From Nocardia tengchongensis (GTDB lineage Bacteria; Actinomycetota; Actinomycetes; Mycobacteriales; Mycobacteriaceae): a stretch of 64,000 nucleotides of DNA. The notes under the pieces were generated by a model. It saw nothing but the letters and a program-made list of their open reading frames with translations. It was not told where the DNA came from and made no database searches. A program made the translations under genes and the position numbers. Shown here piece after piece: positions 54,760-64,000 of the stretch (position 1 is the first letter of the stretch; each line of letters begins with the position of its first letter). The stretch covers positions 7,874,001-7,938,000 of the forward strand of contig NZ_CP074371.1 in NCBI RefSeq assembly GCF_018362975.1. The letters are read 5' to 3'.

Positions 54760-56640
54760 TCAGTCGATGTGGTCGGGGAAGGCCTGCTGGCGGTGACCAC
54801 CCCGGAGGGTGCCCTCCAGATAGGCCGCCTTGCAGGCGCGGCGGGCGATCTTGCCGCTGGAGGTGCGGGGAATCGACCCGGCGGGGACCAGCAGCAGGTC
54901 CCGGACGGTGACGCCGTGGCGCTTGGCGATGGCGGCCCGGACGGTCTCGGTGATCGGGTCCGGGTCGAGTTTGGCCGCGCCGGTGCCACGTTCGGCCACG
55001 ATGACCAGTTGCTCGGCTCCGGTGGCAGGGGTCGCGCCGTTGACCGTGACGACTTCGTCGGGGAGTTGATCGCCCGCGACCGAGAAGGCGGCCACGAACC
55101 CGGGGCGCAGCGCGGTGCTGGACTCCTGGGCGGAGTACTCCAGATCCTGCGGATAGTGGTTGCGCCCGTCCACGATCACCAGATCCTTGACGCGGCCGGT
55201 GATGAACAGCTCGCCGTCGTAGTACGCGCCGAAATCGCCGGTGCGCATCCAGTTCGCCTCCGGCTCGGTGCCTTCCGCGTGGCTCTCGGCCTGCCGGACG
55301 GTGATCCGGTTGTGGAAGGTGGCCTCACTCTCCTGGGGGCGGCCCCAGTAGCCGCGGCCGATGTTGGCGCCGTGCAACCAGATCTCGCCGACCTCGCCCT
55401 CGGGCTTCTCCGCGCCGGTCTCGGGATCCACGATGGCTGCCCACTGCGACAGCGCCACATACCCGCAGGACACCTGGGAGACAGCGTTGTCCGCGTGCTC
55501 GTCGACCTCGACCATGCGCCCGGCATTGAGCCTGGTGCGGTCCACCCAGACCGTGCGGGCCTGGTCCTCACGTTTGGTGGCGGAGACGAACAGGGTGGCC
55601 TCGGCCATGCCGTAGCAGGGCTTGATCGCGGTCTTGGGCAGCCCGTAGGGGGCGAAGGCCTCGTTGAACTTCCGCATGGAGGTCACCGACACCGGCTCGC
55701 TGCCGTTGATCAGGCCGATCACATTGGACAGGTCCAATTCCTCACCGGCCTTGGGCAATCCGCGCGCCGCCGCGTGCTCGAAGGCGAAATTGGGTGCGGC
55801 GGCGAAGATCTCGGCGCCGTCCTCCTGGGCGGCCAATTCCTTGATCCAGCGGTGCGGCCGGCGCACGAAGGCGCTGGGCGACATGATGGTGATGTACTTG
55901 CCGCCCAGGGTGGGCAGGATGACGGTCAGCAGTCCCATGTCATGGAACAGCGGCAGCCAGGTGACGCCGCGGGCCTTCTCGGTGATGCCGATGGCGTCGA
56001 TCATCTGCAGCAGGTTGGTGCCGACCGCCCGGTGGGTGATCTCCACACCGGCCGGGATGCGGGTCGAGCCCGAGGTGTACTGCAGGTAGGCGACATCGTC
56101 CATCTGCAGGTGGGGGCGCACCCAGCTCTCGCCCACACCGTCCGGGATGGCCTCGACCGCGATGATGCGCGGACGTTGCGGCGCGGGCAGGTGTTTGAAG
56201 ATCTCGCGCACGCCGGCCGCCGCCGAGCCGACCGTCAGGATGGCCGACGGTGTGCAGTCCTCGAGCACCGCGTGCAGCCGGTCGGTGTGGCCCTGCTCGT
56301 CCGGATCGAACAGCGGCACCGCGATATTGCCCGCGTACACCGAGGCGTACATGGCCACGATGTAGTCCAGGCCCTGCGGGGCGAGGATGGCGACGCGGTC
56401 ACCCGGCTGCGTGACCTGCTGCAGCCGGGCGGCTACCGCACGCAGCCGGACACCGAAGCGGTTCCACGTGATGTCGTGGTACTCACCGTCGCGTTCACGC
56501 GAATAGTCGATATAGCGGTAGGCGAGCTCGTCCCCGTTGGCCGCGACATGCTTGTCGACCAGGTCGATCATGGTCTGGTTGTCAGGGATCTTGATGTTGC
56601 CGTGCTCGTCCAGATAGTCATCGAAGGTCTCGCCGATCAT
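54760..56640 (-). CDS. Long-chain fatty-acyl-AMP ligase (FAAL), FadD32-like
   Basis: 626 aa. Adenylation core YLQYTSGSTRIPAGVEITH, SWLPLFHDMGL-type FAAL motif (TWLPLFHDMGLLTV), CYGMAEATLFVS, RTGDFGAYYDGELFITGR, DGRNHYPQDLEYSAQE and SIPRTSSGKIARRACKAAYL. The whole length aligns in my memory with mycobacterial FadD32, which activates meromycolic acid as acyl-AMP and passes it to Pks13. Here the neighbour is a KAS gene, not pks13, so this may be a paralogue feeding another acceptor. Start ATG 56640. Confidence 0.9.
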   Translation of the reverse strand: MIGETFDDYLDEHGNIKIPDNQTMIDLVDKHVAANGDELAYRYIDYSRERDGEYHDITWNRFGVRLRAVAARLQQVTQPGDRVAILAPQGLDYIVAMYASVYAGNIAVPLFDPDEQGHTDRLHAVLEDCTPSAILTVGSAAAGVREIFKHLPAPQRPRIIAVEAIPDGVGESWVRPHLQMDDVAYLQYTSGSTRIPAGVEITHRAVGTNLLQMIDAIGITEKARGVTWLPLFHDMGLLTVILPTLGGKYITIMSPSAFVRRPHRWIKELAAQEDGAEIFAAAPNFAFEHAAARGLPKAGEELDLSNVIGLINGSEPVSVTSMRKFNEAFAPYGLPKTAIKPCYGMAEATLFVSATKREDQARTVWVDRTRLNAGRMVEVDEHADNAVSQVSCGYVALSQWAAIVDPETGAEKPEGEVGEIWLHGANIGRGYWGRPQESEATFHNRITVRQAESHAEGTEPEANWMRTGDFGAYYDGELFITGRVKDLVIVDGRNHYPQDLEYSAQESSTALRPGFVAAFSVAGDQLPDEVVTVNGATPATGAEQLVIVAERGTGAAKLDPDPITETVRAAIAKRHGVTVRDLLLVPAGSIPRTSSGKIARRACKAAYLEGTLRGGHRQQAFPDHID

Positions 56641-56749
56641 TCCCTATCCTTTTTCAGCTCGCGGTCCGTCAGAACCGCGCAGTGACACCGAACAAAGATC
56701 GACACGAAAGCCCGAATGTAGCTGGGGGCTTGGGGACTCTAGCAGAGGG

Positions 56750-57994
56750 TCAGTACCTGCCGAAAGCGATAGCAACATTGTGCCCGCCGAAACCGAACGA
56801 GTTGTTCAGGGCGTAGTCGTAGCGGCCCGGGCGGGCTTGGCCTTTCACCACGTCGAGATCGATCTCGGGGTCCTGGTTCTCCAAATTCAGTGTGGCAGGG
56901 ATGATTCCGTCCCGGACGCTGAGCACGGTGATGACCGACTCCAGGGCGCCGACCGCACCGATGGAATGCCCGAGGGCGGACTTGGGCGCATACACCGCAG
57001 CATGGTTGCCAACAGCTTGCTGGATGGCGTTCGCCTCCGCGGTGTCGCCGATCGGGGTGGCGGTGGCGTGGGCATTGATATGCGTGACATCGGATTTGGA
57101 CAGCCCCGCGAACTCCATCGCGCGGCTCATGGCGCGAGCCGCGCCGGTGCCCTCGGGATCCGGTGCGACCAGGTGGAATCCGTCGGAGGTGACGCCCGCG
57201 CCCATGATCCGGGCGTGGATGGTGGCGCCGCGCGCCTTCGCGTGCTCCTCGGTCTCGATGACCATGAGCGCGCCCGCCTCACCGAAGACGAAGCCGTCGC
57301 GGTCCAGATCGAAGGGCCGCGAGGCGCCCTTGGGGTCGTGATTGCGGGTGCTCATGGCCCGCATCATGGAGAACCCGGCGATGGGCAGGGCCTGGATGGA
57401 GCCCTCCACGCCGCCGGTGACCACGATGTCGGCGTCGCCCATGACGACCGTGCGCCAGGCGTTCGCGATCGCCTCGGAACCGGACGAACAAGCCGAAACA
57501 GGCGTGGACACACCGGCCCTCGCGCCCAGTTCGACCCCGACGCAGGCGGCCGCGCCGTTCGGCATCACGGCCTGCACGGTGTTCGGAAGCACCTTGCGGT
57601 AGCCGCCGTTGATCAGCTTGTCGCGCGTGGTGATCAGCATTTCCGCGCCGCCCAGGCCGGTGCCGATGGAGACGGCCAGCCGGTCCTTGTCCACCTCCGG
57701 CGCCCCGGCGTTGCCCCAGACCTCGCGGCTCAGCACCACCGCCATCTGCTCGACGTAGGACAGGCGGCGCGCCTCGCCCTTGGATAACTGATCGGTGGGC
57801 GACACCTTGAGGTGTCCGCCGATGCGGACCGGGAGGCCGAAGTCGTCGAGGAAGCTGTCCTCGAGCACGTCGATTCCGCTCTCGCCGTTGAGTAGACCCT
57901 TCCACGTCGAGTCGACATCTCCCGCGATCGAGGTGGTCGCGGCGAGCGCGGTGACAACGACATTGGGGTATTGCCGGCGGTTGGGCGTCTGCAT
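56750..57994 (-). CDS. Beta-ketoacyl-ACP synthase II, KasA/KasB-like
   Basis: 414 aa. Catalytic Cys in [11 protein letters not shown], His in [12 protein letters not shown] and [15 protein letters not shown], and Gly-rich [10 protein letters not shown] at the end: a complete Cys-His-His site. Family enzymes elongate long-chain acyl-AcpM in FAS-II toward meromycolate. Start ATG 57994 with GGAGAG eight bases upstream. The next gene is the FAAL (109-base gap, same strand). Upstream sequence holds a TTGACA and a palindrome. Confidence 0.9.
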   Translation of the reverse strand: MQTPNRRQYPNVVVTALAATTSIAGDVDSTWKGLLNGESGIDVLEDSFLDDFGLPVRIGGHLKVSPTDQLSKGEARRLSYVEQMAVVLSREVWGNAGAPEVDKDRLAVSIGTGLGGAEMLITTRDKLINGGYRKVLPNTVQAVMPNGAAACVGVELGARAGVSTPVSACSSGSEAIANAWRTVVMGDADIVVTGGVEGSIQALPIAGFSMMRAMSTRNHDPKGASRPFDLDRDGFVFGEAGALMVIETEEHAKARGATIHARIMGAGVTSDGFHLVAPDPEGTGAARAMSRAMEFAGLSKSDVTHINAHATATPIGDTAEANAIQQAVGNHAAVYAPKSALGHSIGAVGALESVITVLSVRDGIIPATLNLENQDPEIDLDVVKGQARPGRYDYALNNSFGFGGHNVAIAFGRY

Positions 57995-58021
57995 GTTCAC
58001 TCTCTCCGTAGCAATGCTTCG

Positions 58022-58054
58022 GCGAATCGATCTTGGATTCGCGTGGGCTGTCAA
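58022..58054 (-). promoter_or_regulatory. KAS promoter with palindrome over the -10
   Basis: Read leftward a perfect -35 TTGACA lies at 58049-58054, with a weak -10 about 17 bases on (58026-58031). GCGAATC (58022-58028) and GATTCGC (58036-58042) form a perfect 7-bp inverted repeat with a 7-base spacer covering that -10. The unknown regulator may repress the KAS/FAAL unit. The remaining 58055-58286 serves the divergent desaturase; no clear promoter was recognised there. Confidence 0.5.
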
Positions 58055-58286
58055 GGGCGGGTGGAAACCAGCGAGCGGGCCCGGCCGTCAATACTCCGGC
58101 GGGGGATGAGGCCAATCTTCGGCGAACTGAGCTAGATTATCCGAGGCGAAGCCGACCAGTCCCATTAAGCGACACGCGGGCATCCCTTTTCAATCGCCAG
58201 GGCGCCTTTCGCCGCGGCGGCGATCGCCGGATCTCCCGAGCATCATTCCCGCAGTGCCGAGCCATTTCAAGGGAGGGCATACGATC

Positions 58287-59285
58287 GTGGCCAGGAGTCT
58301 CACGCAGTTGGAGCTGCTCATCGAGCTGGAACCGATTGCCGAGCAGAACGTGAACCGCCATCTATCGATGGCCAAGGACTGGCATCCGCACGACTACGTC
58401 CCGTGGGACCACGGTCGCAACTTCGCAGCAATGGACGGCGCCGACTGGGATCCCACGCAATCGGCGCTCAGCGAGGTCGCCAAGGCCGCCATGATCACCA
58501 ATCTGCTGACCGAGGACAACCTTCCCAGCTACCATCGGGAGATCGCGGAGAACTTCTCCCAGGACGGGCCGTGGGGCACCTGGGTGGGCCGTTGGACCGC
58601 CGAGGAGAACCGGCACGGAATCGTGATCCGGGACTACCTGGTGGTCACCCGCGGCGTGGATCCGGTCGCGCTGGAACAGGCGCGCATGACGCACATGACG
58701 AACGGATACAACCCAGCGCATTTGATCAGAAAGCACTCCGACACCCAGTTCATCGCCGCCGATGCCGGATTCATGCATTCCGTCGCTTATGTCACCTTTC
58801 AGGAATTGGCGACTCGCGTTTCGCACCGCAATACCGGCAAAGCGTGCCATGACCCCATAGCGGACCGCATGTTGCAGCGCATCGCCGCCGACGAGAACCT
58901 CCACATGATCTTCTATCGCGACATGTGCGGTGCGGCCCTGGACCTCTCACCCGACCAGGCCATGGATGCCATCGCCAATGTCGTTCTCGCCTTCCAGATG
59001 CCGGGCATGGGCATGCCCAATTTCCGCCGCAACGGCGTCCTGATGGCCAAACACGGCATCTACGACCTGCGCCAGCACCTGGAGGAAGTGCTGGTACCCA
59101 ACCTCAAGAAGTGGAACATCTTCGAGCGCACCGACTTCGGGTCCGCCGGCGAACGCCGCCGCAACGAGGTCGGCGAGTACCTGGACAAACTCGAGAAGGA
59201 CGTCGTCCGCTTCGAGGAACAGCGCGACAAGGCGCTGGCCCGCGACGCGCGGCGCGACCCCACCCCGCCGGTATTCATCGGCTGA
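58287..59285 (+). CDS. Acyl-ACP desaturase, DesA-like
   Basis: 332 aa from GTG 58287, preceded by GGGAGGG. Ferritin-like di-iron ligands appear as TEDNLPSYHRE, TAEENRHG (ExxH) and ADENLH (ExxH), the plant-type soluble stearoyl-ACP desaturase set. Overall similarity to M. tuberculosis DesA1/DesA2 is clear (NRHLSMAKDWHPHDYVPW, SHRNTGKACHDPIAD). It introduces a double bond into an ACP-bound acyl chain, using ferredoxin and O2, for membrane lipid or meromycolate desaturation. Confidence 0.9.
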   Translation: MARSLTQLELLIELEPIAEQNVNRHLSMAKDWHPHDYVPWDHGRNFAAMDGADWDPTQSALSEVAKAAMITNLLTEDNLPSYHREIAENFSQDGPWGTWVGRWTAEENRHGIVIRDYLVVTRGVDPVALEQARMTHMTNGYNPAHLIRKHSDTQFIAADAGFMHSVAYVTFQELATRVSHRNTGKACHDPIADRMLQRIAADENLHMIFYRDMCGAALDLSPDQAMDAIANVVLAFQMPGMGMPNFRRNGVLMAKHGIYDLRQHLEEVLVPNLKKWNIFERTDFGSAGERRRNEVGEYLDKLEKDVVRFEEQRDKALARDARRDPTPPVFIG

Positions 59286-59295
59286 ATCACCCGGC

Positions 59296-59340
59296 GGCGC
59301 ACGGTGGCGGGGAGCGGACAGCACCCCTCCACCGTGCGCC
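59296..59340. terminator. Hairpin between desaturase and DUF72 genes
   Basis: GGCGCACGGTGG (59296-59307) pairs exactly with 59329-59340; the loop is 21 bases. It starts 10 bases after the desaturase stop and lies between convergent genes. Confidence 0.65.
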
Positions 59341-59350
59341 ATCCGGCGAA

Positions 59351-60184
59351 CTAGAACAGCGTCATCGGGTCGGTGGGCTCCGGGGTGGGCAGGGGTTCCA
59401 GGGCGGGCAGGCGGGCGGCCACTTCGGCGTGGAAGCGGCGGGCCAGGGTGCGGGAGGCCGCATTGTCGGGGGTATGGATGAAGACCGTGGGGGAACGACC
59501 TTCCCGCAGCCAGGCGACGGTGGTGTCGATCCAGGGCTGCCAGCCCGCGACGGTGGTCGCCACATCATCGCGACCGTGGTAGCGGACGATGGGGAATTCG
59601 GTCAGGGCGCGCGTGCGCCGGGGGTTGTTGGGCTTCTTGGAGCAGGCCTCGTATTCGGCAGCGCTGCCGGGCGGGGCGGAAAACAAAACTGTGGTGTCGA
59701 AGGGAATCCACTCCGCGCCGGCCGCGGTCAATACCGCTTCGAGTTGCGTAATGGCGCGCTCGTTTTCGAAGAACGCCGGGTGCCGGACCTCGACGGCGCA
59801 ACGGTGGTGGGAGGGAATGGCGTCGAGCAAATCGGCCAGGGCGGTCAGGTTGGTGAAGGAACCGGGCAGTTGGATCCACAGCGAGTGCAGGCGGCGGCCC
59901 AGTGGTTCGATGGCGTCCAGGAACGCCGACATGTCGGCGTCGACGCCGGTGAGGCGGCGGTCGTGGGTGATGGTGCGGGGCAGCTTCATCACGAACCGGA
60001 AGTCGGGATCGGTTTGGCGGGCCCAGGATTGGACGGTCCGGCGTTGCGGGACGGCGTAGAAGGTGGTGTTGCCCTCCACCGCGTTGCACCAGGAGGAGTA
60101 CGCGCGCAGGCGTTCGGCCGGGGGTATCGGCTTCTCCTGCCAGTCCGGGTGTGTCCACATTGCGCAACCGACGTAGAGCCGCAT
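59351..60184 (-). CDS. DUF72 domain-containing protein
   Basis: About 277 aa TIM-barrel-like DUF72 (YecE) protein: N-terminal MRLYVGCAMWTHPDW, YSSWCNAVEGNTTFYAVP, FRFVMKLPRTITHDRRL, WIQLPGSF, CAVEVRHPAFF and late FIHTPDNAASRT. The function of the family is unknown; a nuclease or UV-endonuclease-like role has been guessed from the fold. ATG 60184 is preferred over the in-frame GTG 60193. Ends against a hairpin shared with the desaturase. Confidence 0.85.
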   Translation of the reverse strand: MRLYVGCAMWTHPDWQEKPIPPAERLRAYSSWCNAVEGNTTFYAVPQRRTVQSWARQTDPDFRFVMKLPRTITHDRRLTGVDADMSAFLDAIEPLGRRLHSLWIQLPGSFTNLTALADLLDAIPSHHRCAVEVRHPAFFENERAITQLEAVLTAAGAEWIPFDTTVLFSAPPGSAAEYEACSKKPNNPRRTRALTEFPIVRYHGRDDVATTVAGWQPWIDTTVAWLREGRSPTVFIHTPDNAASRTLARRFHAEVAARLPALEPLPTPEPTDPMTLF

Positions 60185-60194
60185 ACCTGCCACG

Positions 60195-61709
60195 TTAGGT
60201 CAAGGGCTTCTCGGGCCGCAGCCAACCGTAGGTAAGCCGGACCGCCCGCTGCCAGTTGTCGTATTCCGCGGCGCGCAATGCCGGGTCCATGCGCGGCAGC
60301 CATTGGGCCGCCACGCGCCAATTGTGGCGCAGGCCCTCGAGATCCGGCCAGAAACCGACCGCCAGGCCCGCCGCGTAGGCCGCGCCCAGCGACACCGTCT
60401 CGGCCACGATCGGCCGCATCACCGGGATGTCGAGGACATCGGCGACGATCTGCATGAGCAGGTTGTCCGAGGTCATGCCACCCGCCACCCGCAGCGCCCC
60501 GGCGCGCAGGCCGGAGTCGGCGTTCATCGCCTCGACCACGTCGCGGGTCTGCCACGCCGTCGCCTCCAGCACGGCACGGGCGATGTGCCCCTTGGTGATA
60601 TACGAGGTGAGGCCGATGAGCAGACCGCGCGCGTCACTGCGCCAGTGCGGCGCGTACAGCCCGGAGAAGGCGGGCACCAGATAGCAGCCGCCATTGTCTT
60701 CCACTGTGCCGGCGAGGGTTTCGATCTCCGGCGCGCTCGCGATCAGGCCGATGTTGTCGCGCAGCCACTGCACCAGCGAACCGGTCACCGCGATCGGCCC
60801 CTCCAGCGCGTACACCGGCTCCGGCCCGACCTGATAGCCGATGGTGGTGAGCAGCCCGTGCTCGGAGCGCACCAGCTCCTTGCCGGTGTTCATGAGCAGG
60901 AATCCGCCGGTGCCGTAGGTGCATTCGGTCTCGCCGGGCGCGAAGCAGGTCTGCCCGAACAGCGCCGCGTGCTGATCCCCCAGCGCCGCGGCGATGCGCA
61001 CCCCGGGCAGCACCGCGGCGGCGGTGCCGAAGTCACCGGTGGAGGGCTCGATCCGGGGCAGCATGGCCGCCGGAATATCGAAGAACCGCAACAGTTCCGC
61101 GTCCCACTGCAGGGTGGCCAGGTTCATCAGCAGGGTGCGCCCGGCATTGGTGACGTCGGTGACGTGCACTCCCCCGTGGACGCCCCCGGTCAGATTCCAG
61201 ATCAGCCAGGTCTCCATGGTGCCGAACAGCACCTCACCGCGCTCGGCCCGTTCCCGCAGGCCGGGGGTGCGGTCGAGCAGCCAGCGCAGCCGCGGCGCGG
61301 CGAAGTAGGTGGCCAGCGGCAGGCCGCACAGTTCGCGAATGCGTTCCGCCCCTGCGGTTTCCCGCATCCGCGCCACGAGTTCCTCGGTGCGCACGTCCTG
61401 CCAGACGATGGCGCGCGCGACCGGAATACCGGTGGCGCGGTCCCACACCACGGTGGTCTCCCGCTGATTCGCGATGCCCACCGCCGCCACCTGATCGACG
61501 GTGATGCCCGAATCCCGCAGGGCCGCAGGCACGATGCGCTCCACATTGCGCCAGATCTGCACGGCGTCCTGTTCCATCCAGCCCGGCCGCGGGTAGTGCT
61601 GCCGGTGTTCGCGCTGCGCCACCCCGCTCAGCCGGGCCCGCTGGTCGAAGAGGATGGCCCGGGTGGAGGTGGTGCCCTGGTCGATGGCGAGCACATACCG
61701 TTGCGTCAT
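60195..61709 (-). CDS. glpK: Glycerol kinase, copy 1
   Basis: 504 aa FGGY kinase. Phosphate-1 loop [15 protein letters not shown], substrate residues NQRETT (Arg/Glu), the Tyr in [11 protein letters not shown] and Asp in [11 protein letters not shown] are all retained, then [15 protein letters not shown]. It phosphorylates glycerol to glycerol 3-phosphate. Sequence drifts from the canonical enzyme more than copy 2 does ([17 protein letters not shown]), so it may be a specialised isozyme. It lies 25 bases after the IclR gene on the same strand and probably forms an operon with it. Confidence 0.9.
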   Translation of the reverse strand: MTQRYVLAIDQGTTSTRAILFDQRARLSGVAQREHRQHYPRPGWMEQDAVQIWRNVERIVPAALRDSGITVDQVAAVGIANQRETTVVWDRATGIPVARAIVWQDVRTEELVARMRETAGAERIRELCGLPLATYFAAPRLRWLLDRTPGLRERAERGEVLFGTMETWLIWNLTGGVHGGVHVTDVTNAGRTLLMNLATLQWDAELLRFFDIPAAMLPRIEPSTGDFGTAAAVLPGVRIAAALGDQHAALFGQTCFAPGETECTYGTGGFLLMNTGKELVRSEHGLLTTIGYQVGPEPVYALEGPIAVTGSLVQWLRDNIGLIASAPEIETLAGTVEDNGGCYLVPAFSGLYAPHWRSDARGLLIGLTSYITKGHIARAVLEATAWQTRDVVEAMNADSGLRAGALRVAGGMTSDNLLMQIVADVLDIPVMRPIVAETVSLGAAYAAGLAVGFWPDLEGLRHNWRVAAQWLPRMDPALRAAEYDNWQRAVRLTYGWLRPEKPLT

Positions 61710-61734
61710 CCGAGCCTGCCCCTCTCCGGGAAAA

Positions 61735-62500
61735 TCATTGCGCGCCACCGAGATCCCGCGATACCGCGGCCGCCGCGTCGCGGACCTGGCCGATCGGAGC
61801 GGGCCGGAATCGCAGCTGCCCGTCGCAGAGCCGGTCGATCGGCCCGGTGACGCCGATGGCACCGACCACCAAACCACCCCGGGAGCGAATCGGCGCGGCG
61901 ACACTCGCCTCACCGGAACGGTATTCGCCGATATCACCGGCCCAGCCGGCCCGGCGCACGTCGGAGATCGCGCGCCGCACCGACCCCGGATCGATGATCG
62001 TCCGGTGCGTGAGGGCGGGCAGGGCGCCTTCGAGCAGGCCGTCGGCGAGGTCGTTGTCGTAGGCCAGCAGCACCTTGCCGAGAGCGGTGGCGTGCGGGGG
62101 CAGTTCCTCGCCGACCGCCAGCGCCTGCTCGGTGTTGTCGGGCCGGAAGACGTGGTGGATCACCACGATCGCACCCTCCACCGGCGCGGCGATCCGCACC
62201 GATTCGCCGCTGCGCGCGGCCAGGGCGTCGGCGCGGTTGATGGCCCGCGACCGGAGTTCGTTGGCGTCCAGGTGCCCGGCGGCCGAGGTCCTGGAGCGCG
62301 GGGCTGAGCAGATACTTGCCGCTCACCGGGTCCTGATCGACGAATCCGACGCCCTGCAAGGTGCGCAGGATGCCGTGCGCGGTCGGCTTGGCCAGACCCA
62401 GGGCCGCGGCGATCTCGCCGACCGCCATCCGCCCGGACCCGCGCGCGAGCAGCCGCAGGATGGCCGCGGCACGCTCGATCGACTGAATCGGACCCGGCAT
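61735..62500 (-). pseudogene. IclR-family regulator (GylR-like), single frameshift
   Basis: The N-terminal HTH ([37 protein letters not shown]) is in one frame from ATG 62500. The effector domain ([20 protein letters not shown] through [10 protein letters not shown]) is in another. The frames join at about 62280-62290, where GGC-CGCC-GGG has one base too many to read LGAGHLD. The gene is either a pseudogene or carries a sequencing error. Intact, it would be about 254 aa, normal for the family. Streptomyces GylR is an IclR-type glycerol-operon repressor, and the position between two glycerol kinases suggests the same role. Confidence 0.8.
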
Positions 62501-62521
62501 GCCCGAAACCTACCAGCAAAC

Positions 62522-62540
62522 CGTTCGGCATTGTCGAACG
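62522..62540. promoter_or_regulatory. Candidate IclR/GylR operator
   Basis: CGTTCG (62522-62527) and CGAACG (62535-62540) form a perfect 6-bp inverted repeat with a 7-base spacer, 21 bases before the IclR start and 120 bases before glycerol kinase 2. Its position between divergent units fits shared control. Confidence 0.55.
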
Positions 62541-62659
62541 CGTCCTCTGTGCGGACGACCTCCCGCTTCGTAGCGTGGACCTCGGGCCCGGCTAGGACCG
62601 GTAACCGCCGCTCGACCTGGGCATACGGACTCAATGACGAGCCTCCGGAAAGGACCGCG

Positions 62660-64000
62660 ATGACGCAGTATGTCGGAGCCATCGACCAAGGCACGACCTC
62701 CACGCGATTCATGGTGTTCGACCACAGCGGCAATGTGATTGCCCGCCATCAACTCGAACACGAGCAGATCCTTCCGCAGGCCGGCTGGGTGGAACACAAT
62801 CCGGACGAGATCTGGGAGCGGGCCCGCACCGTCATCAAGAGCGCCCTGGCCGGAGCCGGACTCACCGCGAGCGACCTGGCCGCGGTCGGCGTCACCAATC
62901 AGCGCGAGACCACCATCGTGTGGAACCGCCGCACCGGACGCCCCTACTACAACGCCATCGTCTGGCAGGACACCCGCACCGACCGCATCGTGGCCGAGGT
63001 GGAGAAGGCCGGCCACGGCGATCTGATTCGCGAACGCGCCGGACTGCCGCCCGCGCCGTACTTCTCCGGCGGCAAGCTGCGCTGGATCCTCGACAACGTC
63101 CCCGGCGTCCGCGCGGACGCCGAGCGGGGCGACGCGCTCTTCGGCACCCCCGACACCTGGATCATCTGGAACCTCACCGGCGGCGTCCACGGCGGCGTGC
63201 ACGTCACCGACCCGACCAACGCCTCGCGCACCATGCTCATGGATCTCGAAACCCTGGACTGGGACGAGGAATTGCTCGCGGTGTTCGACGTGCCGCGCAG
63301 CATGCTGCCGCGCATCGCGCCCTCGTCGAATCCGGAAGGCTTCGGCACCACCTACCCGGGCGGCCCGTTCAAGGGCGCCGTGACGATCGCCGGTGTGCTC
63401 GGCGACCAGCAGGCCGCCACCGTCGGCCAGGTCTGCTTCCGGCCCGGCGAGGCCAAGAACACCTACGGCACCGGCAATTTTCTCATGCTCAACACCGGCA
63501 CCGAGATCGTGCGCTCCAAGCACGGCCTGCTCACCACCGTCGCCTACCAGTTCGGCGACGACAAACCGGTGTACGCGCTCGAGGGCTCGATCGCCGTCAC
63601 CGGGTCGGCCGTACAGTGGCTGCGCGACCAGCTCGGCATCATCTCCGGCGCGGAGCGGGTCGAGGCGCTGGCCCGGCAGGTCTCCGACAACGGCGGCGTC
63701 TACTTCGTGCCCGCCTTCTCCGGTCTGTTCGCGCCCCACTGGCGCGCGGACGCCCGCGGCGTCATCGTGGGCCTGTCCCGCTACAGCAACAATGCCCACA
63801 TCGCCAGGGCCACACTGGAATCCATCTGCTACCAGACCCGCGACGTGGTCGAGGCCATGCAGCAGGACTCCGGGGTCGCCCTCGACACGCTGCGCGTGGA
63901 CGGCGGTGTCACCTCCAACGAACTCGCCATGCAGATCCAGGCCGACTTCCTCGGCGTCCCGGTCTCCCGGCCGGTCGTCGCCGAGACCACCGCGCTCGGC
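62660..64000 (+). CDS. glpK: Glycerol kinase, copy 2 (partial at right edge)
   Basis: 447 codons present and still open at the window end; a full enzyme would be about 500 aa. AAAGGA precedes ATG 62660. Canonical motifs: [53 protein letters not shown] and [15 protein letters not shown]. Closer to the standard GlpK consensus than copy 1. Divergent from the IclR/glycerol-kinase-1 unit, and likely the main glycerol kinase, controlled from the 62522-62540 region. Confidence 0.93.
   Translation, partial: MTQYVGAIDQGTTSTRFMVFDHSGNVIARHQLEHEQILPQAGWVEHNPDEIWERARTVIKSALAGAGLTASDLAAVGVTNQRETTIVWNRRTGRPYYNAIVWQDTRTDRIVAEVEKAGHGDLIRERAGLPPAPYFSGGKLRWILDNVPGVRADAERGDALFGTPDTWIIWNLTGGVHGGVHVTDPTNASRTMLMDLETLDWDEELLAVFDVPRSMLPRIAPSSNPEGFGTTYPGGPFKGAVTIAGVLGDQQAATVGQVCFRPGEAKNTYGTGNFLMLNTGTEIVRSKHGLLTTVAYQFGDDKPVYALEGSIAVTGSAVQWLRDQLGIISGAERVEALARQVSDNGGVYFVPAFSGLFAPHWRADARGVIVGLSRYSNNAHIARATLESICYQTRDVVEAMQQDSGVALDTLRVDGGVTSNELAMQIQADFLGVPVSRPVVAETTALG

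Noticed and set aside
1..64000. CRISPR arrays, tRNA/rRNA genes, IS elements, prophage or att sites
   Set aside because: None were recognised: no short regularly spaced repeats, no cloverleaf with CCA-type ends noticed, and no transposase or integrase motifs. A tRNAscan or Rfam search was not possible.

Overview
The window is high-GC DNA with dense gene packing, frequent 4-base start/stop overlaps and GTG starts. It looks like the chromosome of a mycolic-acid actinomycete, most likely Nocardia. Supporting genes are a FadD32-like fatty-acyl-AMP ligase, a KasA/KasB-type ketosynthase, a DesA-type acyl-ACP desaturase, a ChoD-like GMC oxidoreductase, a 3-ketosteroid-hydroxylase-type reductase and many TetR/IclR/MarR regulators. 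No tRNA, rRNA, CRISPR array, IS element or phage gene was seen.

Layout. 1-3476: leftward operon of a PapA/condensation-type acyltransferase, a UGT-like glycosyltransferase and an ABC ATPase (cut by the left edge). 3672-5113: a small secreted Gly/Ala/Ser protein and a Mut7-C RNase-type protein. 5139-10056: a tight leftward operon of TPP enzyme, SRPBCC protein, KAS III-like protein, HisC-like aminotransferase and OhrR-type regulator, probably a small-molecule pathway. 10290-14088: a serine hydrolase, then an MFS transporter overlapping an M20 amidohydrolase. 14092-20020: a TetR regulator followed by an operon of two ferritin-like hydrolases, a Baeyer-Villiger-type monooxygenase, an SDR and a KshB-like reductase. 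20227-24486: SulP transporter, alkyl sulfatase and a membrane protein. 24495-28416: a P450 divergent from a cholesterol-oxidase-like enzyme and an SDR.

28625-46339 is the centrepiece: a roughly 17-kb four-module NRPS gene (C, half-C, A, T; C, A, T, E; C, A, T, E; C, A, T, TE), followed with a 4-base overlap by a small protein of unknown function. As given, the NRPS frame breaks twice (near 36355 and 38713), each fitting one missing base. Module 1 begins with an EntF-like starter C domain and has no loading A domain, so an acyl or aryl starter would be supplied in trans. The first E domain has lost its second catalytic His. A1 and A2 share an exact 349-bp repeat, a mark of recent internal recombination.

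46343-54662: a TetR regulator divergent from an MpaB-family oxygenase (two palindromic operators between them), nitronate monooxygenase, ChoD-like GMC oxidoreductase, YeiH-type exporter with a small upstream ORF, secretory lipase and FMN reductase. 54760-59285: KAS and FAAL divergent from an acyl-ACP desaturase. 59351-64000: DUF72 protein, glycerol kinase 1, a frameshifted IclR regulator, and glycerol kinase 2 running off the right edge.

The functional themes are lipid, sterol and xenobiotic oxidation under local repressors, cell-envelope lipid synthesis, and two candidate specialised-metabolite loci (the NRPS and the TPP/KAS III operon). Domain calls and motifs come from reading the sequence. 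No database search was run, so product identities are family-level.
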